DNA of 64,000 bases from Microbacterium ulmi. Its GTDB lineage: Bacteria; Actinomycetota; Actinomycetes; Actinomycetales; Microbacteriaceae. The notes under the pieces were generated by a model. That model saw only the letters and a list, made by a program, of their open reading frames with translations, did not search any database and was not told where the DNA came from. Positions 38,596 to 46,701 of this stretch are shown here, piece by piece. The position numbers were made by a program, and so were the translations under genes. Numbering within the stretch: position 1 is the first letter of the stretch; the number at the start of each line of letters is the position of its first letter. Location: NCBI RefSeq assembly GCF_011759705.1, contig NZ_JAAOZF010000001.1, positions 1,299,152 through 1,363,151 of the forward strand. Direction: 5' to 3'.

Positions 38596-39108
38596 CTACT
38601 TCCGCAGCTCGAAGGTCGTCGCGCCGACCTTGATGGGAGCCCCGGCCGTGACGGGCACGGGCGAGGCGACGCGCGCCCCGTCGTGCCACGTGCCGTTCGT
38701 GGAGTCGAGGTCCTGGATCATCCACTGATCGCCCCACAGCACGAGCCGCGCGTGGTGACTCGACGTGTAGTCGTCGCGGACGACGAGGCCCGACTCGCTC
38801 GAACGGCCGATCGTGAGCGGCTCGGTGCCGAGCGGGAGCTCGAGTCCGGCCTTGGGCCCGCTCGTGATGACGATGCGCGACACGGTCGAGGTCGTGGCCT
38901 TGCCGCCCTTCTCGGCCGGCGAGGGCTTGGGTGCGACGGGTGCCGTCGGCGCGGATGCGGGCGTCGCCGCGGCGGCGGCGGGCTCCGGCATCCTGCGCAC
39001 CTTCACGCCGAACAGGTCCGCGCGCAGCGAGTAGACGACCGCGAACACGAAGAACCACAGCACGAGGAGGAACCCGATGCGCAGCAGCAGGAGCGTCAGT
39101 TCGCTCAC
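38596..39108 (-). CDS. fhaB: FHA-domain protein FhaB/FipA
   Basis: A 170-residue protein. It has one N-terminal membrane helix (about 5-25), an Ala/Pro linker (41-72), and a C-terminal FHA domain (about 78-168) with the phosphothreonine-binding GRSSESGLVVRD, SSHHARL and DSTNGTW motifs. FhaB is phosphorylated by kinases of this operon and links them to cell division. Start is GTG 39108, overlapping the fhaA stop (GTGA); pstP follows 16 bp later. Confidence 0.93.
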   Translation of the reverse strand: MSELTLLLLRIGFLLVLWFFVFAVVYSLRADLFGVKVRRMPEPAAAAATPASAPTAPVAPKPSPAEKGGKATTSTVSRIVITSGPKAGLELPLGTEPLTIGRSSESGLVVRDDYTSSHHARLVLWGDQWMIQDLDSTNGTWHDGARVASPVPVTAGAPIKVGATTFELRK

Positions 39109-39839
39109 GAGGGCTGACCTCCGCGGATGTCGAACGCGCGCGTCGCGTCGGGCGGCAGCGGCGGCTTGGGAGGCGTCGCCTGTGCGACGACGCGGAAGAC
39201 GATGTCGGTGTGCCCGATCCTGATGGTCGAATCGGGAGTCAGCGCCGCCTCGACGATCTTTCGGCCGTTCAGAAGCGTTCCGTTCGTCGAGTTCATGTCG
39301 CGGACCATGGCGCGCTCGCCGTCCCACAGGATCTCGACGTGCTTCCGGCTCGTGCCGGCGTCGGCGATCGTGATGTCGGCGTCGCTGCCCCGCCCGATGA
39401 CAGTACGCGACTTCACGAGCGGATGCCGCTTCCCCTCGACGTCGACGACCCCGCGCCACGCGACCCGGCCCTGAGCCGTCGCCGATTCGATGCGCAGCGT
39501 CCCGGTCGACAGCTGGTCGTCGGAGGCGATGGCGATCGTGACGGGGCCGGCGAACGTGTATCCCTGCGTCTTCGCGTGCGTCTGCACGAGCGTGTCGAGC
39601 TCGTCGCCGAGCGCAGGGCCGATCGAGCGCATCTTCTCGTCGTCGGCGGGCGAGAGGCGCACCGTGAACGAGTTGGGCGCGAGGATGCGGTCGCGCGAGA
39701 CGACGGCAGCCTTCGCATCGAGCTCGCTGCGCAGCGCCGCGGCGATCTCGACGGGCTGGATGCCGCTGCGGAAGGTCTTCGCGAAGGCGCTGTTGACAGC
39801 GCGCTCGAGACCCTTCTCGAAGCTGTCAAGTAGTCCCAC
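39105..39839 (-). CDS. fhaA: FHA-domain protein FhaA (DUF3662 + FHA)
   Basis: A 244-residue cytoplasmic protein. Residues 1-120 form the DUF3662 domain (GLLDSFEKGLERAVNSAFAK at the start). A C-terminal FHA domain (about 143-215) carries VIGRGSDADITI, TSRKHVEI and NSTNGTLLNG. In mycobacteria FhaA binds phosphorylated MviN and PknB and regulates lipid II flipping. The central linker usual in mycobacterial FhaA is short here. It starts with GTG 39839 and heads the operon fhaA-fhaB-pstP-rodA-pbpA-pknA-pknB; no earlier start is convincing. Confidence 0.94.
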   Translation of the reverse strand: MGLLDSFEKGLERAVNSAFAKTFRSGIQPVEIAAALRSELDAKAAVVSRDRILAPNSFTVRLSPADDEKMRSIGPALGDELDTLVQTHAKTQGYTFAGPVTIAIASDDQLSTGTLRIESATAQGRVAWRGVVDVEGKRHPLVKSRTVIGRGSDADITIADAGTSRKHVEILWDGERAMVRDMNSTNGTLLNGRKIVEAALTPDSTIRIGHTDIVFRVVAQATPPKPPLPPDATRAFDIRGGQPS

Positions 39840-40024
39840 GCGACTCCTCAGGCAGGCTGGCCGGTTCGTCCATGCTAATTGCACAGTCCGCCGGCGCAGT
39901 GGATCGATCCCCAAAGGTCCCGTTCGGCCCCCACGATCGGGTGCTTCCGCCGATTCGGGAGCCGACGGCGGGCGTGATATCCTCGGGAAGTTGAGTCTCG
40001 CGACATCTCCGGATGCCGCGGCTC

Positions 40025-40108
40025 GCGCGAGTGGCGGAATAGGCAGACGCGCTGGCTTCAGGTGCCAGTGCCCGAAAGGGCGTGGGGGTTCAACTCCCCC
40101 CTCGCGCA
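40025..40108 (+). tRNA. tRNA-Leu (anticodon CAG)
   Basis: A class II tRNA with long variable arm. The acceptor pairs GCGCGAG with CTCGCGC, the anticodon loop TTCAGGT gives CAG, the variable hairpin is TGCCCGAAAGGGCG and the T-arm GGGGG-TTCAACT-CCCCC. CCA is not encoded. A GATATCCT about 45 bp upstream may be part of its promoter. Confidence 0.96.
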
Positions 40109-40110
40109 CA

Positions 40111-40162
40111 GAACGATTCGAGCCCCTGACCAGGTGTTTCCTGGCCGGGGGCTCTGTCGTTC
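40111..40162 (+). terminator. terminator after tRNA-Leu
   Basis: A long stem: GAACGA, GAGCCCC and CCAGG pair with CCTGG, GGGGCTC and TCGTTC with small internal bulges, 3 bp after the tRNA. It lacks a long T-run, as is common in high-GC genomes. Confidence 0.75.
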
Positions 40163-40179
40163 GTGTCCGGCATCCGTCG

Positions 40180-40671
40180 TCACGCGCCGTCCACGGCGGG
40201 GACGAGCGTGTAGACGATCTCCTCGATCTCGCGGCCCAGACCGGGGGCGAAGGCCATGTCTCTCGACACCTCCGTGAACCCGATCCTCTCCAGCACGGCG
40301 ATCGAACGCGCGTTGTGCGCGGCGACGCGCGCGAAGAGCGGGCGCACCGGCTCGCGTGAGACGAGCAGGCGGAGCGCCGCCGTCGCGACGCCGCGTCCCC
40401 ACGCGTGACGGGCGATCCAGCAGGAGACCTCGCGATCACCCTCGACCGCGAACGATGCGATCGAGCCGGCGAAGCCGCCGCGCTCCGTCACGACGAAGTA
40501 CGCGACATCCGGGTTCGCACGCTGCCGCGCGATCCATGCGTCGAAGGCCACGCGGTCGTCGGGGTCGTCCGCCGTGAACGCCGCGAGCGCGATCGCCTCG
40601 CGGTCGCGCATCATCTCGAAGATCGCGTCGAGGTCGTCGTCGTCGACTCGCCGGAGCTCGATGTGACCCAC
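40180..40671 (-). CDS. GNAT-family N-acetyltransferase
   Basis: A 163-residue acetyl-CoA-dependent acetyltransferase of the RimJ-like GNAT type. IELRRVDDDDLDAIFEMMRD at the start, the acetyl-CoA-binding core CWIARHAWGRGVATAALRLL, and the NARSIAVLERIGFTEVSRDM segment are diagnostic. The acceptor substrate is unknown. GTG start at 40671; the GntR gene lies 42 bp upstream on the same strand. Confidence 0.88.
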   Translation of the reverse strand: MGHIELRRVDDDDLDAIFEMMRDREAIALAAFTADDPDDRVAFDAWIARQRANPDVAYFVVTERGGFAGSIASFAVEGDREVSCWIARHAWGRGVATAALRLLVSREPVRPLFARVAAHNARSIAVLERIGFTEVSRDMAFAPGLGREIEEIVYTLVPAVDGA

Positions 40672-40713
40672 GAGCCAACGGTAGCGAGGGCGACCGCCCC
40701 TCGACAGATCGGA

Positions 40714-41355
40714 TCACTCGAGACCGTGGAGGGCCCGCAGCGACCGCTCGACTCCGTCGGCGTCGCGTGCGGCGATCGCGGCGCGGAACACGCGGTACGC
40801 CTCGGTGCGTCCGACGGGCGACTCGATCGCCGGACGCCAGCCCGCGAGGCTCCGGCGGATCGCGAGCTCGCCCTCGCGCATGACCCGAAGGAACGCCGCG
40901 TTGTCGGCGACGTGCGTGAGGTGTGCGAACAGGACGGCGCTGGCATCCAGGATGGCGAGCTTGTCGTCGCGGGCGGATGCCTCGATGACGGCGTCCAGGT
41001 TCTCCAGGATCTGTGCGAGCTCGTCGTCCGAGCAGCGCCCGACGGCGAGCCGCGACACATTGCCCATCAGGTGCACGAGGAAGACGTGCGTGTCGGAGAG
41101 CAGCTTGGGATGCGGGATCGACACGCGCGTGTAGCGATTGGGCGCGACCTCGACCAGACCCGTGCGCTCGAGCCGCTGCAGCGCTTCGCGCACGGGCGTG
41201 CGCGAGACGCCCAGGCGGCGGGCGAGCTCGTGATCGCGCAGGTGCTCGCCGGGTTGGAGGGTTCCGTCGAGGATCGCCTCGCCGATGCGCGCGTACACCT
41301 CGTCGCCGAGGACGGCGCCACGAGGATCGACGGGGGCGAAGGCATCGGTGGACAC
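40714..41355 (-). CDS. GntR-family regulator (FadR/FCD type)
   Basis: A 213-residue regulator. Residues 15-80 form the GntR winged helix (AILDGTLQPGEHLRDHELAR, then LGVSRTPVREALQRLERTGL). The C-terminal FCD helical bundle (about 85-205) includes the metal-ligand type positions DLD-like Asp121 region and histidines HLTHVADN, typical of carboxylate-sensing FadR-type members. It diverges from the cold-shock gene across a spacer with several palindromes, one or more of which may be its operator. Confidence 0.88.
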   Translation of the reverse strand: MSTDAFAPVDPRGAVLGDEVYARIGEAILDGTLQPGEHLRDHELARRLGVSRTPVREALQRLERTGLVEVAPNRYTRVSIPHPKLLSDTHVFLVHLMGNVSRLAVGRCSDDELAQILENLDAVIEASARDDKLAILDASAVLFAHLTHVADNAAFLRVMREGELAIRRSLAGWRPAIESPVGRTEAYRVFRAAIAARDADGVERSLRALHGLE

Positions 41356-41654
41356 GATGCGAACAAGTGTATGTCGCCATCCGGCATGCTCCCGCGGGGG
41401 GTCTGAACGTGCGCGCGACGCCGATATATCGGTAGAGTGGGGCCGTCACGCTCGGCGTGACCTATCCGGGGGGATCCGTCGACGCCCGGGCCTGCGAGTC
41501 GCAGACTCGGCCCGGGCGTGCGATGGGGCGCGCAAGGCTCTCGTGCAACGTTTGTGTCACCATCCTTCACAGTCCCCGCGCGTGTCCTCCGCCTTCGCTA
41601 GCGTGGGTCTCGATCGGCGCGCCCTGTGCCGGCACCAGCAAGGAACGGCATTTC
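41356..41654. promoter_or_regulatory. GntR-cspA divergent spacer with three palindromes
   Basis: CCGATATATCGG (41421-41432) is a perfect palindrome and a candidate GntR operator. GTCACGC-TCG-GCGTGAC (41445-41461) and a strong double hairpin (41482-41519) follow. The hairpin's outer ACGCCCGGGCC/GGCCCGGGCGT stem holds an inner GAGTC/GACTC stem. No gene is supported here. The cspA promoter probably lies in the last 70 bp (CTAGCGT at about 41599). Confidence 0.6.
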
Positions 41655-41861
41655 ATGAGCACGACGGGCACGGTCAAGTGGTTCAACTCGGAGAAGGGCT
41701 TCGGCTTCATCGCTCCCGATGAGGGCGGCGCAGATGTCTTCGCGCACTACACCGCGATCCAGGCGGGCGGCTACCGCTCGCTCGAAGAGAACCAGCGCGT
41801 GGAGTTCGAGATCGCGCAGGGCCCCAAGGGCCTGCAGGCGGAGAACATCCGCCCCCTCTGA
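41655..41861 (+). CDS. cspA: cold-shock protein CspA family
   Basis: A 68-residue RNA/DNA-binding beta-barrel. RNP1 KGFGFI (14-19) and RNP2-like VFAHY (28-32) are intact, with the standard start [10 protein letters not shown] and end [16 protein letters not shown]. It acts as an RNA chaperone. AAGGA precedes ATG 41655. The longer upstream frame is the leader region and not coding. The roughly 200-nt structured upstream region could act in temperature or stress control. Confidence 0.96.
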   Translation: MSTTGTVKWFNSEKGFGFIAPDEGGADVFAHYTAIQAGGYRSLEENQRVEFEIAQGPKGLQAENIRPL

Positions 41862-41985
41862 GCAGTCTCCATCCTCGGGGGCAAGGTGGATTTTCCTTCA
41901 CCGTAACCTGCGTGAATCACGCTCCGCGTAGCGTGAGAGCGCCCGTGGGCCAACGGCGTCCGACACCTTGCACCCCGAGGATTGG

Positions 41986-43239
41986 ATGGCCGGCATGCGC
42001 GAGATCTCCCGACGCATGGCCTTCGCGTACATCGCAGGGTCGGCGGCGGGGCTGCTCGCGGCATGCAGCTCGCCTGAGCGTCCCGAGGCCGGGCGCTCCT
42101 CGCCGACGCCCACTCCCACCGCGACGGACGCCACGGCCGGCGTGCCCACCTCGCTCGGCGGGGCGCAGGAGATCGGCGCCGCGGCGGCCTTCGGACCGAC
42201 CGGCGCGCACTGGCCGACGCGCACCCCGCGGGGCACGGACGCGTTCGACGTCGTCGCCGAGGCCGAGTGCTCCTGGCCCGACATCCGCCGGGCCATCGCG
42301 TTCGTCGACGAGAAGGCGCGCGGCGGCACGGGCGTCGTGCTCGTGCGACCAGGCACCCTCCCCGGCTCGGGGGCGGGCTCGTCCAGCAGACCCGTGCTCG
42401 AGGTCGTCGGCTCGGCCGGACGCGCGCACCGGATCCTCGTCGCACCGCGCGACGGCGTCGGGACGGTCGCGTTCGGCGAGTCGATCCGCATCGACCGCGT
42501 TCTCGGCGTCGCGTTCGTCGGCTTCTGGACCTACCCCTACAGCGTCGCCCTGACGGGCGTGCAGGACTTCGCGTGGGCCTGGTCGAAGGGCCAGGCCTTC
42601 AACGTCACCTCCGGCCGGACGGGCGAGGCGAACGACGTCGAGCTCGTCGAGTGCGTGACGCCCGACGCCCTCGTGACCGACAGCGACGCGTGGGCCTTCC
42701 GTGCGGCGGGCAACGCCTACTCGGGCATCCAGGTGGTCGGCTGCTACATCGCGCCGTCGTACAAGCCGGCCGGGTCGCAGGCCCACTGCGACACGCTCCA
42801 GCTCTCAGGAGACCGACCCCAGGCGCGCATCACCCTCACGGACACGGCGCTGTTCGCCTCGACGAATGCCGGTTTCATCCCCTCCGGGCTCGCCTCCGAG
42901 GTGCTCTTCGACCACTCCCTCCTCGTCGGCGGCGACCGCATGCTGCAGCGGTACGCGCTGCCTGCCGGGGCGAACGCCTTCACCTCGGGGTATCCCGCGG
43001 CCGTCAACGGCTCCGGCACGACCGGAGTCCTCTCGGCGCGCGACTCGCTGTTCATCGGTGGCGTGAAGGGCGCGTGGGCGACCGTCGAGAACTCGTCGGT
43101 GTCGGACAGGGCCGGCACGGTCGCCGCGAGCGGAGGGTTCCGCTCCGATCCGTCGCTCGCGTCGATCGACGCGGCATGGCTGGAGCGGATGGCGCCCACG
43201 CCGACCGACGACAGGCTGCGCGCGATCTGGGGCGCGTGA
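41986..43239 (+). CDS. Tat-type lipoprotein with beta-helix-like body
   Basis: A 417-residue predicted exported lipoprotein. ISRRMAF (7-13) resembles a twin-arginine motif, followed by a hydrophobic stretch and the lipobox LLAAC with Cys27. After a Ser/Pro/Thr linker the body has short repeated beta-strands and small loops (for example SGIQVVGCYIAP, ARITLTDTALFAS, GVLSARDSLFIGG), as in right-handed beta-helix carbohydrate-active proteins. No catalytic motif is recognised. I chose ATG 41986 (GAGG 5 bp upstream); 41968 and 41995 are alternatives. It opens the polysaccharide locus, suggesting a role in binding or modifying the polymer. Confidence 0.7.
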   Translation: MAGMREISRRMAFAYIAGSAAGLLAACSSPERPEAGRSSPTPTPTATDATAGVPTSLGGAQEIGAAAAFGPTGAHWPTRTPRGTDAFDVVAEAECSWPDIRRAIAFVDEKARGGTGVVLVRPGTLPGSGAGSSSRPVLEVVGSAGRAHRILVAPRDGVGTVAFGESIRIDRVLGVAFVGFWTYPYSVALTGVQDFAWAWSKGQAFNVTSGRTGEANDVELVECVTPDALVTDSDAWAFRAAGNAYSGIQVVGCYIAPSYKPAGSQAHCDTLQLSGDRPQARITLTDTALFASTNAGFIPSGLASEVLFDHSLLVGGDRMLQRYALPAGANAFTSGYPAAVNGSGTTGVLSARDSLFIGGVKGAWATVENSSVSDRAGTVAASGGFRSDPSLASIDAAWLERMAPTPTDDRLRAIWGA

Positions 43240-43273
43240 GGGCGAGCTCGGTGGCGACGGGGAGGACGAGGCA

Positions 43274-43834
43274 GTGAACGGGATGGACCTCATCGAGAAC
43301 GGCCTTCGCGTGCGGGATGCCCTCTACACGGCGCTCGCGCGCACGGGCTTCGCGTCGTTCGGGGCGGGGAGCCGCATCATGCTCCCCTTCCGGGCGGGGA
43401 ACCCGCAGAAGGTCGTCGTCGGGCGCGACGTCCTCATCGGGCCGTCCTCGTGGCTCATGGTTCCGCGGCTCGACGCGGACGGGCCCGTCATCCATCTCCA
43501 CGACCGCGTGCGGATGAACCAGACCTCGATCACCGCCGTGCAGGAGGTCGTCATCGAGGAGGCGGTCGAGCTCGCCCGCGGCGTCTACATCTCCGATCAC
43601 ATGCACGGCTTCGACGACCCGGAGCTCCCCATCCGCGATCAGGCTCTCGTCCGCGTCGCGCCCGTGCGCATCGGGCGGGGCGCGTGGCTGGGCCAGAACG
43701 TCGTCGTGATGCCCGGCGTGACGATCGGGGCGGGCGCGGTCGTCGGGGCCAACAGCGTCGTCACGCGCGACGTGCCGCCCCGCACCGTCGCCGTCGGAGC
43801 GCCGGCGCGCGTCATCAGGGAGCTCGTGCCGTGA
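43274..43834 (+). CDS. hexapeptide-repeat acyltransferase
   Basis: A 186-residue left-handed beta-helix acyltransferase of the WcaF/maltose-acetyltransferase type. It probably transfers an acetyl or similar group from CoA to a sugar. Hexapeptide repeats run from about 45 to 175 (VVVGRDVLIGP, then RIGRGAWLGQNVVVMPGVTI and AVVGANSVVTRDV), with the putative catalytic His in YISDHMHGF. GTG 43274 start. The next gene overlaps its stop (GTGA). Confidence 0.88.
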   Translation: MNGMDLIENGLRVRDALYTALARTGFASFGAGSRIMLPFRAGNPQKVVVGRDVLIGPSSWLMVPRLDADGPVIHLHDRVRMNQTSITAVQEVVIEEAVELARGVYISDHMHGFDDPELPIRDQALVRVAPVRIGRGAWLGQNVVVMPGVTIGAGAVVGANSVVTRDVPPRTVAVGAPARVIRELVP

Positions 43835-45015
43835 GCGGGCGCGACGTCGTCTTCACGTTCTCGTACGAGACGTACGCGGATGCCGTCGCCCGCGGCATGA
43901 TGCGCCCCCCCGACCGCATCCTCCAGACTCTCCTCTCCTCCCCCGACGTCGACGGGCTGCTCGTGGCGAACCCGTTCCGCTCTCACGCGAGCGTCGCCGC
44001 GCGCCGCATCGGGGGCCGTCACCCCGAGTTCCCGACCTCGGCGCGCCGGGCGCTCGTCACTCCCGTGCGCGCGGCGCGGGCCGACCCGATCGACGTCCCC
44101 GCCGTCGTGCGCGGGTACCGGCGGTACGACAGCGCGCTGCGCGCGCATGCGGACCGGCTGGGGCTGCGCCACCCGGCGGTCATCACGACCAATCCGCTCG
44201 TCGCCGCGTTCAGTCCGTTCGCGTGGGCGTCGACGGTGACCTACTTCGCACGCGACGACTGGACGAGCTACGGCGCACGCCAGGAGTACTGGCCCGCGTA
44301 TCGCGCGGCCTATCGGCAGATCCGGGATGCCGAGATCGGCGTCGCAGCCGTGTCGCAGGAGATCGTCGACCGCATCGCGCCGCGGGGACCGTCGATCGTC
44401 GTGCCCAACGGCGTCGACCCGGCCGAATGGCTCGGGCCGGCACCGACGCCGCCGGCGTGGCTCGCGGCGATCCCCGAGCCGCGAGCGATCTACGTCGGGA
44501 CGATCGACGAGCGGCTCGATGCGGAGGGCGTCGCGGCGCTCGCGACGGCTCGCCCCGAGCTGCAGATCGTGCTCCTGGGGCCCGCGCCCGACCCGGCGTA
44601 CGTCGCCGGGCTCCGCGGTATCGCGAACCTGCACATCCACGACGGCGTCGGGCGTGACGAGCTCGTGGCAGCGCTCCGGTCATGCCAGGTGTCGCTGCTG
44701 GCGCACCGGCGCACGCCGCTGACGGAGGCGATGAGCCCGCTCAAGGTATACGAATACCTCGCGGCGGGGCTGCCGGTCGTGTCGATCGACCTCCCGCCGG
44801 TCCGCGACATCGCGGACCGCATCCTCATCGCGCCCTCGACGGCGGAGATGGGACCCGTCGTGGACGACGCCCTCGCGCTCGGCCCTGCGGGCGAGGCGGC
44901 GCGGATCGGGTTCGTCGAGGAGCACAGCTGGGCCGCGCGGCACCGCGCCGTGCTCGATCTGGTGCTGCGCTCGCGTTTGTTACACCGAGGTGAAGAGTTG
45001 ATTCGCGCCGTGTGA
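43831..45015 (+). CDS. glycosyltransferase (GT-B, GT4-like)
   Basis: A 394-residue GT-B fold transferase. The C-terminal half has the GT4 pattern: VVPNGVDPAEW, AIYVGTIDERLD, and the donor-binding region HRRTPLTEAMSPLKVYEYLA with Glu just before the KVYEYLAAGLP motif. The N-terminal acceptor half is variable. It starts with GTG overlapping the acyltransferase stop. It likely adds one sugar to the lipid-linked repeat unit; donor and acceptor are unknown. Confidence 0.85.
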   Translation: MSGRDVVFTFSYETYADAVARGMMRPPDRILQTLLSSPDVDGLLVANPFRSHASVAARRIGGRHPEFPTSARRALVTPVRAARADPIDVPAVVRGYRRYDSALRAHADRLGLRHPAVITTNPLVAAFSPFAWASTVTYFARDDWTSYGARQEYWPAYRAAYRQIRDAEIGVAAVSQEIVDRIAPRGPSIVVPNGVDPAEWLGPAPTPPAWLAAIPEPRAIYVGTIDERLDAEGVAALATARPELQIVLLGPAPDPAYVAGLRGIANLHIHDGVGRDELVAALRSCQVSLLAHRRTPLTEAMSPLKVYEYLAAGLPVVSIDLPPVRDIADRILIAPSTAEMGPVVDDALALGPAGEAARIGFVEEHSWAARHRAVLDLVLRSRLLHRGEELIRAV

Positions 45016-45179
45016 AGACTGCGGTCGAGGGGTTCTGTCCCTGAGCGCGTGCTCGTAGCCTGACACCACGCCCTTCGAGGCGTTCACCAACCGCTCCACC
45101 TGCACCAACCGGTCTGCATCGCACGCCGGTACCGCCGGGCCAGCGCCGTCCTCCAACGTCACAGGGACGGGGGCCAGCG

Positions 45180-46685
45180 TTGAGCTCGATCAGTCAGGCG
45201 TTCGCGGGACCTCGCATAGAGGTCGTCCCGGCCAGCACGGGTGTGACCTCCGTCCCGTACCAGCCGCGCACGCTCGCATGGTACGCGCGGCTCGTCACAG
45301 GGATCGTGGCGGGGGATGTCGCGGCCATCGTGACGTCGCTGCTCGTCGGCAGCATCGTGCGCTTCGGTCCCGTCTCGGACTGGTCGACCTCCTCGGCGCT
45401 GTATGCCATCGCCGCGGCCGCAGTGGCCGTCGTGTGGCTCTTCGCCCTGTCGGGGGCCAAGAGCCGCGCGAAGCGCATCATCGGCGAGGGCCTCACGGAG
45501 TACCAGCGCGTCACCAATGCGACACTCGTCGCCTTCGGCTGCGTCGCCATCGTCTGCTACCTCGCGAGGTTCGACTTCGCGCGCGGCTACATCGCGCTCG
45601 CGATGCCGCTGGGCTGGACGCTGCTGCTCGCGAACCGCTTCGCGTGGCGCAGCATCCTTCTCCGCCTGCGCCGCGAGGGACGGTGCCTGACCGGCGCGAT
45701 GGTCGTCGGATCCCCGGACGACGTCGACCTCACGGTGACGCAGCTGCGAAGCAATCTCGCCGCCGGCTACCGCCCCGCGGCCGTCTCGCTCACGAGTCCG
45801 CTGGACGACGCCCGTCCCTCGGTGCGCGCCCGGCTCGCGGGACTGCCGTGCGTGCCGTACGCGGAGGTCGTCGAGGCGACGCGCACGTCCCGGATGCGGG
45901 CGCTCATGCTCGCGGGCGACCTGCCGGGAGGACGGGAGCGCATCCGTCAGCTGGGATGGGCGCTGGAGAACTCGGATGCCGAGCTCATCCTCGTGTCGCG
46001 GCTGACGGACGTCGCGGGCCCCCGCATCCATCTGCGCCCCGTCGCGGGGCTGCCGATGGTCCACGTGCAGCTGCCGCAGTACTCCGGCTTCAACCACTCG
46101 CTCAAGCGCGCGTTCGACATCGTCGCCGCGTCGCTCGGCCTCATCCTGCTCGCCCCGCTGCTCGCCGTCATCGCGATCTCCGTGCGGCGCGACGGAGGGA
46201 AGGCTCTCTTCCGGCAGCAGCGCGTGGGCGTCGGGGGGACGACGTTCACGATGCTCAAGTTCCGCAGCATGGTCGTCGACGCGGAAGAGCGCCGGGCCGA
46301 GCTGGAGGCGCTCTCCGACGGCAACGGCGTGCTCTTCAAGATGCGAAGCGACCCTCGCGTGACGCCGGTCGGACGGCGCCTGCGGCGGTCGTCGCTCGAC
46401 GAGCTGCCCCAGCTGTGGAACGTGCTGCGCGGCGACATGAGCCTCGTCGGGCCGAGGCCGCCACTGGCTCGCGAAGTCGAGCAGTACGAGGGGAACGAGA
46501 CCCGCCGGCTGCTGTCGAAGCCCGGGATCACGGGTCTGTGGCAGGTCAGTGGCCGGAGCGACCTGACGTGGGAGGAGAGCGTCCGCCTCGACCTCTACTA
46601 CGTCGAGAACTGGTCGTTCACGGGCGACCTCCTGCTGATACTTCGCACGCTCATCCAGCTGTTCACGCACGACGGCGCCTACTAG
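45180..46685 (+). CDS. polyprenyl-phosphate sugar-1-phosphate transferase
   Basis: The initiating phosphoglycosyl transferase (WbaP/CpsE type, 501 residues), which loads the first sugar-phosphate onto undecaprenyl phosphate. It has four N-terminal membrane helices (about 35-160), a CoA-binding-like middle domain, then the catalytic domain. The latter has a re-entrant helix (KRAFDIVAASLGLILLAPLL), the motif FRQQRVGVGG, KFRSM, and the conserved LDELPQLWNVLRGDMSLVGP. TTG start at 45180. It defines this locus as Wzx/Wzy-type polysaccharide assembly. Confidence 0.94.
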   Translation: MSSISQAFAGPRIEVVPASTGVTSVPYQPRTLAWYARLVTGIVAGDVAAIVTSLLVGSIVRFGPVSDWSTSSALYAIAAAAVAVVWLFALSGAKSRAKRIIGEGLTEYQRVTNATLVAFGCVAIVCYLARFDFARGYIALAMPLGWTLLLANRFAWRSILLRLRREGRCLTGAMVVGSPDDVDLTVTQLRSNLAAGYRPAAVSLTSPLDDARPSVRARLAGLPCVPYAEVVEATRTSRMRALMLAGDLPGGRERIRQLGWALENSDAELILVSRLTDVAGPRIHLRPVAGLPMVHVQLPQYSGFNHSLKRAFDIVAASLGLILLAPLLAVIAISVRRDGGKALFRQQRVGVGGTTFTMLKFRSMVVDAEERRAELEALSDGNGVLFKMRSDPRVTPVGRRLRRSSLDELPQLWNVLRGDMSLVGPRPPLAREVEQYEGNETRRLLSKPGITGLWQVSGRSDLTWEESVRLDLYYVENWSFTGDLLLILRTLIQLFTHDGAY

Positions 46686-46701
46686 AGAAGGAGGAACGGT
46701 C

